The position numbers and the translations under genes were made by a program. From NCBI GenBank assembly GCA_039621445.1, contig CP154955.1, positions 9,350,241 to 9,414,240 of the forward strand: a stretch of 64,000 bases of DNA, in the 5' to 3' direction. The stretch is from Euglena gracilis (lineage: Eukaryota; Euglenida; Euglenophyceae; Euglenales). Shown in pieces: positions 1 through 9,369 of this stretch (its first letter is position 1; each line of letters opens with the position of its first letter). The notes beneath the pieces were generated by a model. That model did no database searches. It had not been told where the DNA came from and saw only the letters and a program-made list of their open reading frames with translations.

Positions 1-287
1 GCAACCCTCCAAAAAACTCACTTTCTGTGAAGTCAGTCCCCAAAACTGCCGCAAAGGCATTTGTTTCAACCACCACCGCTTTAAGTTTTAGTGTTTTTCG
101 CCCCAACTCCAGGCACACCTCACACACCCCCGGGTTCTGTGAAAGTGCTGGCAATTTCTCAATGGCAGACCTCAAAGTCATGTCATTTTCCAGTGTTGGG
201 AACAATTTTGCAATTTCCAACAGCACTTTTTCAAAATTATCATTCTCATCCATCACTTTTTCAACAAGTTTTTTTTCACCTTGGGGT

Positions 288-602
288 TCAACATTCCAAC
301 AGCCAATCCTTTTTCTGGACATTTCCAAATGCAACTGCACCAGTTAACCTCAACCATCTGCCAAAATGTTTTAAAAACTCTGGCCAATTTGCACCATCAA
401 ACTCTGGCAATTTCACAGGGGGTAATCTTGAACTTTGGGTTGAACTTTGGCTGGGGTTGCTGGAATTTGGTTCCACAATTTGCTTCAGAAATGTTTCAAC
501 CTGGGTGATGGGGTTCACAGGGGTAAACACAGACTGACTGCTGCTGGCTGATTTGATTTCCACTTCTTGCAACCTTTTTTCCAAATCTTCAATGGAGGAC
601 AT
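288..602 (-). CDS. Element B gag, N-terminal fragment (left arm)
   Basis: This is a 104-codon reading frame starting at an ATG, identical in design to 40,524-40,838. It begins with a short acidic/basic helix (MSSIEDLEKRLQEVE) that could be coiled coil. A Ser/Thr/Gln-rich linker follows, then a segment with the Gag-like pattern LPEFDGANWPEF...W. It stops where the frame changes. I infer Gag from its place just inside the LTR leader and from this pattern; there is no zinc knuckle in this piece. Confidence 0.5.
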   Translation of the reverse strand: MSSIEDLEKRLQEVEIKSASSSQSVFTPVNPITQVETFLKQIVEPNSSNPSQSSTQSSRLPPVKLPEFDGANWPEFLKHFGRWLRLTGAVAFGNVQKKDWLLEC

Positions 603-1036
603 TTCTGCAGATCAATTTCAAAAAACTCAATCACTGGCTCTAAAAACTGGGAGAAACACTGGCCATCCCAAAAGACAAACAAAACTGAAGAAACCAGAAC
701 AGAAAACCAACCACTTGGTTCAGGACCAGGTCAGCAAGATTATGAAGATCTTGCCTCCACCAGGATCTTGTTCTGGACAGCAAGGAGAACTGCAGCACTT
801 ACAAGCTTCCTCAACCAAGTAACCAGTACAACAACTGTTGTTGTTCTCCACTGGGAACTTGTTGACCACAGCTTGAATGACAACTTCCTGTTGAAGGTGT
901 TGTTCTGTACCAGCAACTCGGTTAACCTTGCCTTCAGGAACACCAACTTCTGGAACTTCAACAACCAGTGAAACAATGTTCAATCTCCTCGAAGACGTCT
1001 TGGAGGACTGGAACAACAAACCTCTGCGACCAACTT

Positions 1037-1242
1037 TGGACGTCTCAGAATATTCTTTTGTTTTTCTTGAAATCCTCGGATTCCCAATTTTCTTTATATC
1101 CCAATTGTCCCAAAGACGTAAACACAAATCAATGTGAAGACATGATACCAGAGCCAGCAGTCTGCGGGGGAAAAAGTTCGAATTAGGAATACGAAAGTCA
1201 GTTCGGCAGTTGGTAAGGTAAGCGGTCAGCAAATAGTTCGCA
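1037..1242 (-). repeat. LTR of element B (left-arm copy)
   Basis: It begins TGCGAACTAT and ends GACGTCCA when read on the minus strand, the same 206-bp unit as 45,950-46,155. The right-arm 5' LTR (39,892-40,090) lacks 7 bases that are present here. TG...CA ends are as expected for an LTR. Confidence 0.85.
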
Positions 1243-1398
1243 GGGGGTAGGGTGGGTGGGTCCGACCGAGCCCCCCCGGGGGGACCCCCCGGAGAGGGGT
1301 GGGATATACTTAGTGAAAAGTGCTATTTTTAGCACTTTTCGCGATTTTTCGGCCATTTTTTGTGGGTCCCCCGGGACCCCCCCAGGGGGTGGGTGTGT
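1243..1398. repeat. G/C-run block with an 11-bp hairpin
   Basis: C and G runs surround a perfect hairpin at 1,315-1,340 (arm GAAAAGTGCTA, loop TTTT). The same design, an AAAAGTGC/GCACTTTT stem between G/C runs, occurs in the MITEs at 46,340 and 60,052, so this may be a remnant of that family. It is mirrored at 39,737-39,891. Confidence 0.5.
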
Positions 1399-1635
1399 TG
1401 TAGGTTCACGCAGATTCCTAATTACACCTGCTGCCTTACTTTGCAGGTGGCAAGGGTCATGTACTGTTTGCGTGGAGTATGAGTACTGCTTTTATTTTAT
1501 ATTGCCAGTGATCTGGGAAGGTTGGAAGGCAGAAAAGATCAAGTTTTTGACAAGATCAGATATCACTGAAAAAAATCCAGATTGGAGATTGCAATGCCAA
1601 GGAAAAGGCCATCTGGGCCAGGGCCCCCGCCCTCA
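1399..1635 (+). repeat. TRIM-1 5' LTR (left arm)
   Basis: This is 237 bp with TG...CA ends. It matches 2,504-2,740 with a handful of differences. Confidence 0.75.
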
Positions 1636-2503
1636 CAAACAGTACAACTCCCGTACAAACAGGCAAGCCAAGATTGCCACCAAGGGGGCCAATGGCCTGA
1701 GAAGAGCATTTGGAATCCGGGCAGCAAACCTCAGAAGTCAAGTCTGAAAGGAGAGAAAATGTCAAAGGATGTGTCTGACATGGCCATGCCTGTGGCATCA
1801 CAATCTCCAAGATTGGACGAATCATCCTCTGGGATTACCACTGTGGACAGGGAAGTTCAGACAGATGGAGTCAAGCCCAAGCCCAGAACACTCCAGAGAC
1901 GGAGGAGGCGGCAGCAGATTGCAGCCGCCAGCCGCCAGCAGGAGTAAGATTCGACAGATTCGTGGGAAGATTTTACATGGCAGGCTGCTGCTGCTGTGGC
2001 TGTGGATGGCCGCGCAATTTCAATTACTGGTGGTCGAATGTGGTCATCGCTGCGTACGGCTGTGGCAATGCCGCTGGCTGCTGCGCCTCTTGTTGTGGGT
2101 TATCCGAGCGTTTACGCAGAAACCCTCCGCCGCGTGTGATTTGGCGTCGAGGTTGTGGTAATTGGACTTGGCTGTGGACAATCACGTCGGTTCGCTTTGC
2201 ATTTCCGCTTTGTAATTTTTTCCCCTCCGAATCACAATCCTCTCCCGTTTTGTTTGTTTGTTGGCCATCTCCCTACCCTTTGGGGATTACTGTGGCAAGC
2301 TGGTCGAAAAAGGGGGGAAGGACCAGTTTGCTACAGGTTTTCCAAAGGCTCTGGGGGGATGCCCTGGGCGGTTGGGGTACCTTTTCTGTCATTCAGGCAT
2401 CAATGATGGCAAGGGCACCCCGACGGCACCCGGGGGTGCCCAGCGCTCACTGGCCTACGGTGTTGTGTGACCTTGTCGCTGACAAGGTTTTGAAGCAAGG
2501 GGG

Positions 2504-2740
2504 TGTAGGTTCGCGCAGATTCCTAATTACACCTGCTGCCTTACTTTGCAGGAGGCAAGGGTCATGTACTGTTTGCGTGGAGTATGAGTGCTGCTTTTTT
2601 TTTATATTGCCAGTTATCTGGGAAGGTTGGAAGGCAGAAAAGATCAAGTTTTTGACAAGATCAGATATCACTGAAAAAAGTCCAGATTGGAGATTGCAAT
2701 GCCAAGGAAAAGGCAATCTGGGCCAGGGCCCCCGCCCTCA
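2504..2740 (+). repeat. TRIM-1 3' LTR (left arm)
   Basis: This is 237 bp, preceded by the purine tract GCAAGGGGG. It is the partner of 1,399-1,635. Confidence 0.75.
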
Positions 2741-2780
2741 GGGTGTGAGGGGACGGCCTTTATATCAAGAACTGCGTCTT

Positions 2781-2810
2781 AAACGCAGACTCAGGTCAGA
2801 GTCTGCGTTT
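2781..2810. repeat. Perfect 12-bp hairpin
   Basis: The arms AAACGCAGACTC and GAGTCTGCGTTT enclose the 6-base loop AGGTCA. Flanking CTGCGT/ACGCAG and GACTCAG words add further pairing options. The position is just outside TRIM-1; it is mirrored near 38,316-38,345. Function unknown. Confidence 0.6.
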
Positions 2811-2849
2811 CGACTCAGTTATTTAAGGCTGTGTTTATAAAGCAACATG

Positions 2850-3980
2850 GCTTTGGTGGTGGGGAAAGCTGAGGTGTGTTTGAAAGCAAGGACCCCCCTG
2901 TAGCCTACAAGAGGAACCTTTGGGTAATGGTTGTTTTTGGTCAGGGTATTAAGGAGAGTTGGCTTTGCGGGGAGTCTAGACCCCCTCCGTTCAGACGGAC
3001 ACCCCCCATGGGAACCAAAAAAAAACTGGGAGCCAAAGAAGATGTATTTTTTGGGTATGTGTTTGAAAGAAGTGTGTGAAAACGCAGTTTTTGTTTTTTT
3101 AAAGGCCATTTGTTTTGGCACGGGGGTGGGTCACCCCCCTCCATGGAGGGGGATCCAGACCCCACGCTCATTTAACGCCCTGACCTTGGACGAACTTCCT
3201 TGTTTCTCATATCTCATGCCCCAGAATGTCTGCGCAAAACCAAAAGACCTGGCACAAAGGAAGCATTTTGAAACCGTCGAACAAAAATTGAACAAAAATT
3301 GAATGGGTTAGGACTCTTTCTTTTTATCCCTGCTGAAACATTTCTTCCCATGCTGAGCGGTTGCATGGCTCCCGGAGAAAGATGGCCATCTGTCCCATTT
3401 CTCGCGCCAGAGAAAGGATTAGCTCGACGTATGTGTTAATATCCTGTGTTCCAGAGGCCCAAGGCCTCGATGCTCTCCACACAACTGCAGTGTTCCTTGC
3501 TTTCGTCGGCAACACGATTGGTGCCTTTCTTCTTTCAGGGAACCCACCAGTAGACCATCGGTTTTGGCTGTATCCACACGAATGGAAAATCTACAAGGTG
3601 GACCGAGGAGGACAAAACTCATCCAAAATTTCTCAATTTCTCTTCCTAAAGTTCGCACGAACTTCGATTCGCTGCAAAATAAGCAGCTTCGACCCCCCCC
3701 CCTGCGGGATGTCTCTAACTGCGAGCTGGTCGACAGGACAAGATAGTTAAGATTTGGCGATGGTCGTTCGCTTTTGGTCTTTAAGTTAGGGCGATGTGCT
3801 CTGTGGACTGGTATTTTTTTTCCCCATCTTGCAGGACTTGCTCCCGGCCTTTCTGCCCCTTATCCCTAAAAACGCATGATGGTTGAAATTTCGTTTGGGA
3901 TCGCTGCCTCCAAACCAAACAGGAAGGACAGGGCGACGCACAAAGACCGCCGTGCCTTGTTTTCGGAAGAGTCTCGTTTC
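2850..3980 (-). repeat. Dispersed repeat of unknown class (left arm)
   Basis: This stretch recurs in the right arm (37,155-38,290), and two parts of it recur diverged and inverted at 53,550-54,650. One shared block contains a small open frame (minus strand 3,324-3,515; copies at 37,620-37,811 and 53,953-54,216) ending ...AIFLREPCNRSAWEEMF. The conservation is at DNA level too, so I read it as repeat sequence and not a demonstrated gene. Runs of C/G and T/A-rich tracts are frequent. A short subsegment (2,851-2,905) also recurs at 48,583-48,640. Confidence 0.6.
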
Positions 3981-4294
3981 TGTGTACCAGGCGTATGCTT
4001 CTGTCCCCTTCCGTTGAGGAAGTTAGGATGGAAGCAGATCCTATTAGGATTTCCTAATGGGTGCCCCTTCTCTCTCCACAGGTGGCATTCTTATTCTGTT
4101 TTGTCTTTCCTTTTCTCCGGACCGGACTTGGTTATCCAGTCCGTCCTCCCTGCATTGCTCCGTGCTTTGCTTCTTGGGAAGTGGGAAAAGGGATTTTTCT
4201 GTTACTCTGATTTTCAGTTCCCAAGTAGGTGCGCCAAGGCGAAAGCGAAGGCTTTTGGGAATTGGGAAAGGGGAATTGGGAATCAGACGTACAC
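3981..4294 (+). repeat. Element A 5' LTR (left arm)
   Basis: This is 314 bp, TGTGTACC...ACGTACAC, the same length as 36,841-37,154 and 20,670-20,983. It contains two strong hairpins, at 4,043-4,058 (ATTAGGA/TCCTAAT) and 4,119-4,146 (nested GGAC/GGACT stem). The start is fixed by the polypurine tract preceding the 3' copy at 20,984-20,993. The 3' boundary could shift by one or two bases. Confidence 0.9.
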
Positions 4295-4295
4295 T

Positions 4296-4317
4296 TGGTA
4301 GCAGATTGGTTCGATCC
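4296..4317 (+). promoter_or_regulatory. Primer-binding site, initiator tRNA-Met type (left arm)
   Basis: TGGTAGCAGA starts two bases after the LTR and is complementary to a tRNA 3' end reading TCTGCTACCA, as in eukaryotic initiator tRNA-Met. It is followed by GGTTCGATCC, the complement of GGATCGAACC, which matches the unusual AUCGAA T-loop of eukaryotic initiator tRNAs. The complementarity therefore seems to continue past the acceptor stem into the T arm. Confidence 0.8.
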
Positions 4318-4509
4318 TACGCTGACTGGCAGCGGAGGGCCCCTGCACCGTTATTACACGGTCGCAGCGTCAGCTCCCGGCTTCTAGTCAACGCCTAAGC
4401 AGACGAGCAGGCTCCGGAAGGTTCTGTACGGTATTACCCGTTACAGCCCCTCTGGTGCCAGCACAACTGCTTAGTTTTGTTGGTTTTTGCTGTTTTTGTC
4501 ATCAGAAAG

Positions 4510-7437
4510 ATGCAAAGCACAGGCCCCAACCATCAATTCAATTATGCCTTATTACAGGCATCATTGCAAGACATTGATCAAGAAACAGGGGATTGGAAGC
4601 TTTTATGTGAAAGTGCTTCCAGTTCCCACGCCGATGAGGCACAATTGATTCAATTGTCACAATTGCAACACTTGTCATCATTGACAGTGGTCGGCGATGA
4701 GCCCTCCACTTCATTGGCTTCAGAGGCTAATGCGGCCTCTTCCGCACTCACCTTGCCACAACGGGGGTATTCGCCTCTGTCTGCGGCAATGGTGCAGCTG
4801 CGCACACCGGAGAGACCCGTGGTGATTCCGCCACCGGGCTTCTCTGGTGATGGTGGGCTGGAAACCCCGTGTTTCTTTCAACCACCACCCGCTCTTCCAC
4901 CGGCAAGCCCTTACAGAGCTTTGCCACCACCACCCGATCTTGGGTGTTATCCCGCATTGCCTTGGCAACCGGAGACTCGCCTAGTGGTACCGGAATTCTC
5001 TGGTACGTCCCAACCCATGGATGGCTATGGGAAGGGCACCGGGGAGCTCCTCACTGCTGAGGATGTGCAGGATATCGTTGCTCGGCTTCCAGGGGATCAC
5101 CCCCTTGTGAGGCAGTTCAACCATGTGCAACAATGCGTTGCAGAATGTGCAACCGCACTAAACAAAGTGCTCCAGTTTGATGAGGACAACCAAAAACATG
5201 TCTTCACCAAGCTGGAATTCTGCTGGAATTACTTGCAGGAAGTTGGCAAATATTGCCAGAGGAATTTCGAAAGTGCGGGTATTGACCTTGCAAACTTTCA
5301 AGAAACCTTTGACAAAATGTGCCAACAACTCCCGCAAAACTTCCGGCAAATTAGTGAATGCATGCATGAAGCGGAAACCCGGAATGACTCCAAGTTTCTG
5401 CACTTGCATGACTCACTACAACGGTTATCGGGACAAATGGAGTCCTGTTCATCCGCGTTGTTGCATTTGCAACAACAGTTGCATGCACGAGATTCCTCGT
5501 CTGCAACATCCAGCAGTGGTGGATTTGTGTCTATGGACCATTTCACCACATTGTCCGCAACTTTCCATGAATCGCAACACCGCATTATGCAGTTGTGCGA
5601 TGAAACGGAAAAGTTTCGGCAATTCCAGTCACAAGCCAACGAGAATTTTGCTCCCCACACGTATGTGCGGCAGTTGGAGGAGCGACTTTCCCGTTTGGAG
5701 CAGAAAACCTGCTATTGTGACGCGAATCAGGTTGGATTATCCAATCTGAGCGCGAAAGTAGCGGAAGTAGCACAACGGCAGGATTCCCTGCAGTTGCAGT
5801 TGCAATCCGACATTGGCGGGATTAACTCGGCCATTGCGGGTTTGCAACAAAGCTATTCCGCACTTGCCCACCGAGTTCCGGACATTAGCGGTATTCAGAC
5901 TGCTATTGGGGAACTCCAGACCCGGTATGCATCGGTGTCTACCAAAGTAACGGAAATGCAGTCTCTACCTGCAGGTTCCAGTTCTCGGATTACCGAGAAC
6001 CCTGATTTCAAGGCATTTTATGACAAAATGCTCACTAACAATCAGGAAACCTTGCAAGATTTCTGCAACAGCCTATTACGGCTTGAGGAATCGGTGAATC
6101 GGAATGCCCGATCCACGCAAGGTGCGATTACCAGGTTGGATGAGCGAATTTCCGCGTTGCTGGATAAGCCACAACCCGGAAATTTGCCCATGGGTACCAC
6201 AACCGTGTTCTCGGATAACCCTGCACCGGTTGCACCCGCCACCACACCAACCAAGGTAACATCACCTTTGCAGATTCTCTCAAATGCTGTAAAAGCATTA
6301 ATGGGACAACTCCAATTATTGGATGAGTCTCACGGGAAACTTGTCCAAGATGTTACCGGAATTTCCGAAAGGATTCCGCACTTGGATGACTTTTCCCGTT
6401 ACCGCAAGCGTATTCGCGGTTTGGAGGATGAAGTTGACCGTATTTACGGCCAACTCCAACTCGTTGAGCATTTGGAGCAAAGTGTGCATGACTTGTCTGT
6501 GGGTTTGGATAATATGTCCAACCAACAGCGGGTTTCACACCGCAATTCGGCAGTATGCTTTGCCGAAAATGCGCCAAATGTTCCAGAGTCGCGTTCCCAT
6601 AACCCGGCTCTGGGTGCACATGCACCACCACCACCCGTGCCCCGAGTGTCACAATCCGCGATTCCGCGAATTGTGCCACCATTGGCGTTGTCCACAACCC
6701 AAACCCAGTTTTCGGATGAATTTCCCATTACGGGAACCGAATTTTCGGAAAACACGGCGATTCCGCCAAGTCTCCACCAAGAAATCCATCATTCCATGCT
6801 TGTGCGTGGAATGAGCCAAACCCGTACACCGGGAGTGGGTCACATGTTGCATGCGCGACACACCCCCACACCGGAGAGTCTCTCTATTACGGGTGACCAA
6901 CAGGGTTTGCGACCGGATTTCCGGTATCAGGATTCACCTTCACCAGAAATTTCGCGATTCCGACAAGAATCCGGAAAGGATACGCTTGGTGCTCGAGCGT
7001 ACCCGGGCCCGAATCCACGGAATACCACCGAGGGCCAACGGGTTTTTCAGAAAGACTTTAAGGGCACCATCGCAATCGCGAATAAGGTGAAACCCCAGTG
7101 GGACGGTGATCCAACCACATGGAGACAGTTTTTCCGGGACTGGGAGTATTACTGGGCATTGAAATGGCCAACCCAGGACACAAACCCTGAGGTGATCAAG
7201 ATTGAATTCATCGATTGCCTCCCAAGGGATGAGAAGGAGCGCGCGCAACAACTTGTCATTCGCTACCGCGTTTCCTTTGATGACCTAGTGGAGCAATACG
7301 CTTCCACCAGTTCAAGTTTGGTCGCCAGGATTACCCTGGAGACCAAGTGGCGGCAATGCGCCCCACCCGACCGCAAGTGGAAGTCCATTGACCTTTGGTT
7401 TGCCAAATGGCTGGGACTTGCCGCTGAAGTGGATTAA
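4510..7437 (+). CDS. gag: Element A Gag, N-terminal and capsid part (left arm)
   Basis: This is a frame of about 975 codons. I take the ATG at 4,510; the frame is open 11 codons further upstream but without an ATG. The protein has Pro-rich N-terminal segments, then a long Gln/Leu-rich coiled-coil region (about residues 200-660) and a Pro/Ser-rich linker. A capsid-like segment closes it (about 850-975), with patterns typical of Ty3/gypsy Gag, such as PQWDGDPTTWRQFF and Trp-rich helices. It ends at TAA 7,435-7,437 in the middle of the capsid homology; the same frame resumes immediately with LSEKQMREQF. The stop is present in both arms. It is either an inherited null mutation or a recoding site. 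The coding sequence is dense in short hairpins (for example 5,981-6,000 and 6,650-6,675). Confidence 0.85.
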   Translation: MQSTGPNHQFNYALLQASLQDIDQETGDWKLLCESASSSHADEAQLIQLSQLQHLSSLTVVGDEPSTSLASEANAASSALTLPQRGYSPLSAAMVQLRTPERPVVIPPPGFSGDGGLETPCFFQPPPALPPASPYRALPPPPDLGCYPALPWQPETRLVVPEFSGTSQPMDGYGKGTGELLTAEDVQDIVARLPGDHPLVRQFNHVQQCVAECATALNKVLQFDEDNQKHVFTKLEFCWNYLQEVGKYCQRNFESAGIDLANFQETFDKMCQQLPQNFRQISECMHEAETRNDSKFLHLHDSLQRLSGQMESCSSALLHLQQQLHARDSSSATSSSGGFVSMDHFTTLSATFHESQHRIMQLCDETEKFRQFQSQANENFAPHTYVRQLEERLSRLEQKTCYCDANQVGLSNLSAKVAEVAQRQDSLQLQLQSDIGGINSAIAGLQQSYSALAHRVPDISGIQTAIGELQTRYASVSTKVTEMQSLPAGSSSRITENPDFKAFYDKMLTNNQETLQDFCNSLLRLEESVNRNARSTQGAITRLDERISALLDKPQPGNLPMGTTTVFSDNPAPVAPATTPTKVTSPLQILSNAVKALMGQLQLLDESHGKLVQDVTGISERIPHLDDFSRYRKRIRGLEDEVDRIYGQLQLVEHLEQSVHDLSVGLDNMSNQQRVSHRNSAVCFAENAPNVPESRSHNPALGAHAPPPPVPRVSQSAIPRIVPPLALSTTQTQFSDEFPITGTEFSENTAIPPSLHQEIHHSMLVRGMSQTRTPGVGHMLHARHTPTPESLSITGDQQGLRPDFRYQDSPSPEISRFRQESGKDTLGARAYPGPNPRNTTEGQRVFQKDFKGTIAIANKVKPQWDGDPTTWRQFFRDWEYYWALKWPTQDTNPEVIKIEFIDCLPRDEKERAQQLVIRYRVSFDDLVEQYASTSSSLVARITLETKWRQCAPPDRKWKSIDLWFAKWLGLAAEVD

Positions 7438-7452
7438 CTCAGTGAAAAGCAA

Positions 7453-8487
7453 ATGCGCGAACAGTTTGACGCTGTTCTCATGCATTTCACGCCTAGCCTC
7501 ATTAAGGATATCCACCGTGAGGAGTTGGCGAGTCATCCAATGACTCTTGACCAACGCTGGAATTATGTTTCCAAGCAGTTGAAGCTATCACAGCTTCTTG
7601 GTCAGATTCAATCCGCGTATAACGCACACCCAACCGCTGGATTACCGGCTGGTTCGGTGAACGCATTGCAAAAATCACCGGTTTCACCCACTTCACCCAC
7701 CACGGGATCGAAAACGCGATACCTGCGTTCTTCGGACCAAGCCACGAAAAAAGTGTGCTTTTTGTGCAACAAATCGGGACATATGTCTCGGGAATGTCCT
7801 AATCCTGAAGCGCGTAAGCGTATTCAGAGTCCGCGAGGCTCGACCTCATCACGAGGTTCGGGTTCCTCCGCGTTTTCACGCCAATCGGGCAATTCACGGT
7901 CATCGGGTCCCCGTTCTGGTGGTATTAGCCCCCGGATCCCGTTCCGCGATGAGCGGAAACACGGTACCCCTCGGGGTAGGTCATCCGGTGCCCCGGCCAA
8001 GAAGCGTGATTCTCATCGCGAGGCATCGCGATCGCGTTCGCGGAGCGGATCATCTTCTTCGCGATCCTCATCGGGAAAACCCCGGTACACCGGTCATGGT
8101 CGACGGTATATCCGGTCACCACGACGGTTTGACGGGAAATCGGGAAACCGGTCCCCCCGTTACCCAGAATCGCGACACAAATCGCGGTGTTCGCTTTGTG
8201 GATCGAGTGATCACCACTCATCTAAATGTCCGCGTTCTCGTTCTCCCCGCCCTGGCCATCGTCATCGCGGTATGAATCGCGGTGACAAGGGTCACTCCTC
8301 CAACCGCCATAAAGTCGGTTTCAAGATATCTTGTTTGGAGGATGACACCCCGGCTTCGGGCAGGGAGGGGGATGAGACCACGGATACCGATTTCGACGAG
8401 GCCCGCATGGCGGTGCGCACGTTGAAATCCGTTTATACCTCTAAAAGGCCCATATCCGGCTATTCGGCCGGTTCGGACCTGGAGTAG
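7453..8487 (+). CDS. gag: Element A Gag C-terminal part with two zinc knuckles (left arm)
   Basis: This is in the same frame as the preceding Gag segment, beyond the TAA. The first about 90 residues complete the capsid (MREQFDAVLMHF...). Then follow two CX2CX4HX4C zinc knuckles: CFLCNKSGHMSREC (from about 7,756) and CSLCGSSDHHSSKC (from about 8,187). Between them lies an Arg/Ser-rich stretch with many SR/RS dipeptides, fitting nucleocapsid RNA binding. The last about 70 residues are acidic. The frame ends at UAG 8,485-8,487, in frame with the protease ORF, with a strong hairpin just after it. Confidence 0.85.
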   Translation: MREQFDAVLMHFTPSLIKDIHREELASHPMTLDQRWNYVSKQLKLSQLLGQIQSAYNAHPTAGLPAGSVNALQKSPVSPTSPTTGSKTRYLRSSDQATKKVCFLCNKSGHMSRECPNPEARKRIQSPRGSTSSRGSGSSAFSRQSGNSRSSGPRSGGISPRIPFRDERKHGTPRGRSSGAPAKKRDSHREASRSRSRSGSSSSRSSSGKPRYTGHGRRYIRSPRRFDGKSGNRSPRYPESRHKSRCSLCGSSDHHSSKCPRSRSPRPGHRHRGMNRGDKGHSSNRHKVGFKISCLEDDTPASGREGDETTDTDFDEARMAVRTLKSVYTSKRPISGYSAGSDLE

Positions 8488-8523
8488 GGGAGCCCGAGGT
8501 CCGAGGGCACGGACCTCTGGGCT
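8485..8523 (+). promoter_or_regulatory. Candidate stop-codon readthrough signal between gag and pol
   Basis: UAG (8,485-8,487) is followed by GGG and then a stem with left arm AGCCCGAGGTCCG (8,491-8,503), loop AGGGCA, and right arm 8,510-8,523 pairing over 13 bp with one bulged T at 8,518. The upper 8 bp starts 11 bases after the UAG. The frame is open on both sides of the stop (zinc-knuckle Gag upstream, protease downstream). An in-frame UAG plus a downstream structure is the layout of gammaretroviral gag-pol readthrough. The right arm has the same bases. Confidence 0.55.
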
Positions 8524-8532
8524 GATGAACAG

Positions 8533-9369
8533 ATGGAGGTAGGACCTGATCAACCCTGCCCCCCCTGCCCATCTGCCTTTCTGGTCGGTACCCGGAAAAT
8601 TTTCGGGTCCCCCACCCCCAACTCCAACTTTCCGCTCGGAATGTTGTGCAAAGTAGGAAAGGGTTCATGGGAAAGCTGGCAAGAAAACGTATTTTCGCCA
8701 GACCCTTCACTTTGCTTACCCCCCATGGAACTTTTGGTCCAAGCGGAAATCAAAATCCAAAATTTTTGTGCAAAAGTCAAAATTCTCATTGACACTGGTT
8801 GTCGCATTGCACTACTTTTTCGGTTCGGGTTGATACCAACCCCGCTCTTGGTGAAAGCCAAGAAGCCGATCAAAATTACGACGGCTGACAACACCCCCAT
8901 GTGCGGTGGTGACTTGGGATGCTTTTTGGACATTGTCCTACCCCTCATCCCCAAGCACCACTCACCCCCCCCCCCCCAACCGCAAAATTTTCCGGATACC
9001 TGGGGATACGAATCCGGAATCCATGGTTCTGACGTAATTCTGGGATACCCCTTTTTACGTCAGCACCGGCTGGTAGTGGATTGCCACTCCCACGGTTTGC
9101 GCACATCACCATTCTCTTCATTGCCCCCCAAACCCTCATCACCTGTGGCGTCAACCGCGATAGCCACCAATTTTTCCACACCGTTTTCGAAAAATTTTAC
9201 CCGTTACCAACCACACCAACCAACGTTTTCCACACCGGGTGTACCGAGAAAGTTCACCCCCTGCCCATTGACACACCAACTTCCGTTCCCCATGAGGCAG
9301 GGCAAGCGAGTAGCGGTACCCCCCTCGTTCCACTGGGTTACAAGACGAAAGCCCAAAGGCCTGAAGTAA
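8533..9369 (+). CDS. pro: Element A aspartic protease region (left arm)
   Basis: The frame is open from the gag UAG onward; the first ATG is 8,533. The retropepsin active site DTGC lies at 8,791-8,799 within an ILIDTGC strand. The second conserved strand, VILGYPFLRQH, follows at about 9,034-9,066, so both halves of the domain are in frame. A run of 13 C at about 8,964 separates them; the right arm has 12 and is out of frame there. After about 9,200 this frame is no longer homologous, because one C is missing from a CCCC present in the right arm, and it runs on by chance to 9,369. Confidence 0.8.
   Translation: MEVGPDQPCPPCPSAFLVGTRKIFGSPTPNSNFPLGMLCKVGKGSWESWQENVFSPDPSLCLPPMELLVQAEIKIQNFCAKVKILIDTGCRIALLFRFGLIPTPLLVKAKKPIKITTADNTPMCGGDLGCFLDIVLPLIPKHHSPPPPQPQNFPDTWGYESGIHGSDVILGYPFLRQHRLVVDCHSHGLRTSPFSSLPPKPSSPVASTAIATNFSTPFSKNFTRYQPHQPTFSTPGVPRKFTPCPLTHQLPFPMRQGKRVAVPPSFHWVTRRKPKGLK

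Larger units (their letters stand above)
1..1242 (-). mobile_element. Element B (Ty3/gypsy), left-arm copy, 5' end only
   Basis: This mirrors 39,892-41,125: the 206-bp LTR, a leader of about 430 bp and the start of gag, running off the left edge of the window. The rest of the element is expected just outside. Confidence 0.85.
1399..2740 (+). mobile_element. TRIM-1: small non-autonomous LTR element (left arm)
   Basis: Two 237-bp direct repeats (1,399-1,635 and 2,504-2,740) begin TGTAGGTTC and end GCCCTCA, flanking 868 bp. A purine tract (GCAAGGGGG) sits directly before the second repeat, as a polypurine tract should, which sets the plus orientation. There is no RT, protease or integrase. A 121-codon frame (1,582-1,947) starting inside the first repeat encodes a Pro/Gln-rich, Arg-rich-tailed peptide of unknown meaning. 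GGGTGTG occurs at both outer flanks but offset by one base, so the target duplication is uncertain. The size fits a TRIM or similar mini-element. Confidence 0.75.

Noticed and set aside
3324-3515. Conserved small gene (LPTKARNTAV... frame)
   Set aside because: All three copies lie inside a dispersed repeat that is conserved at DNA level outside the frame as well; no domain is recognised.
4296-4330. A tRNA gene fragment (T-arm-like GGTTCGATCC)
   Set aside because: It lies two bases after the LTR and begins with TGG; it is the complement of a tRNA 3' end, so it is a primer-binding site.
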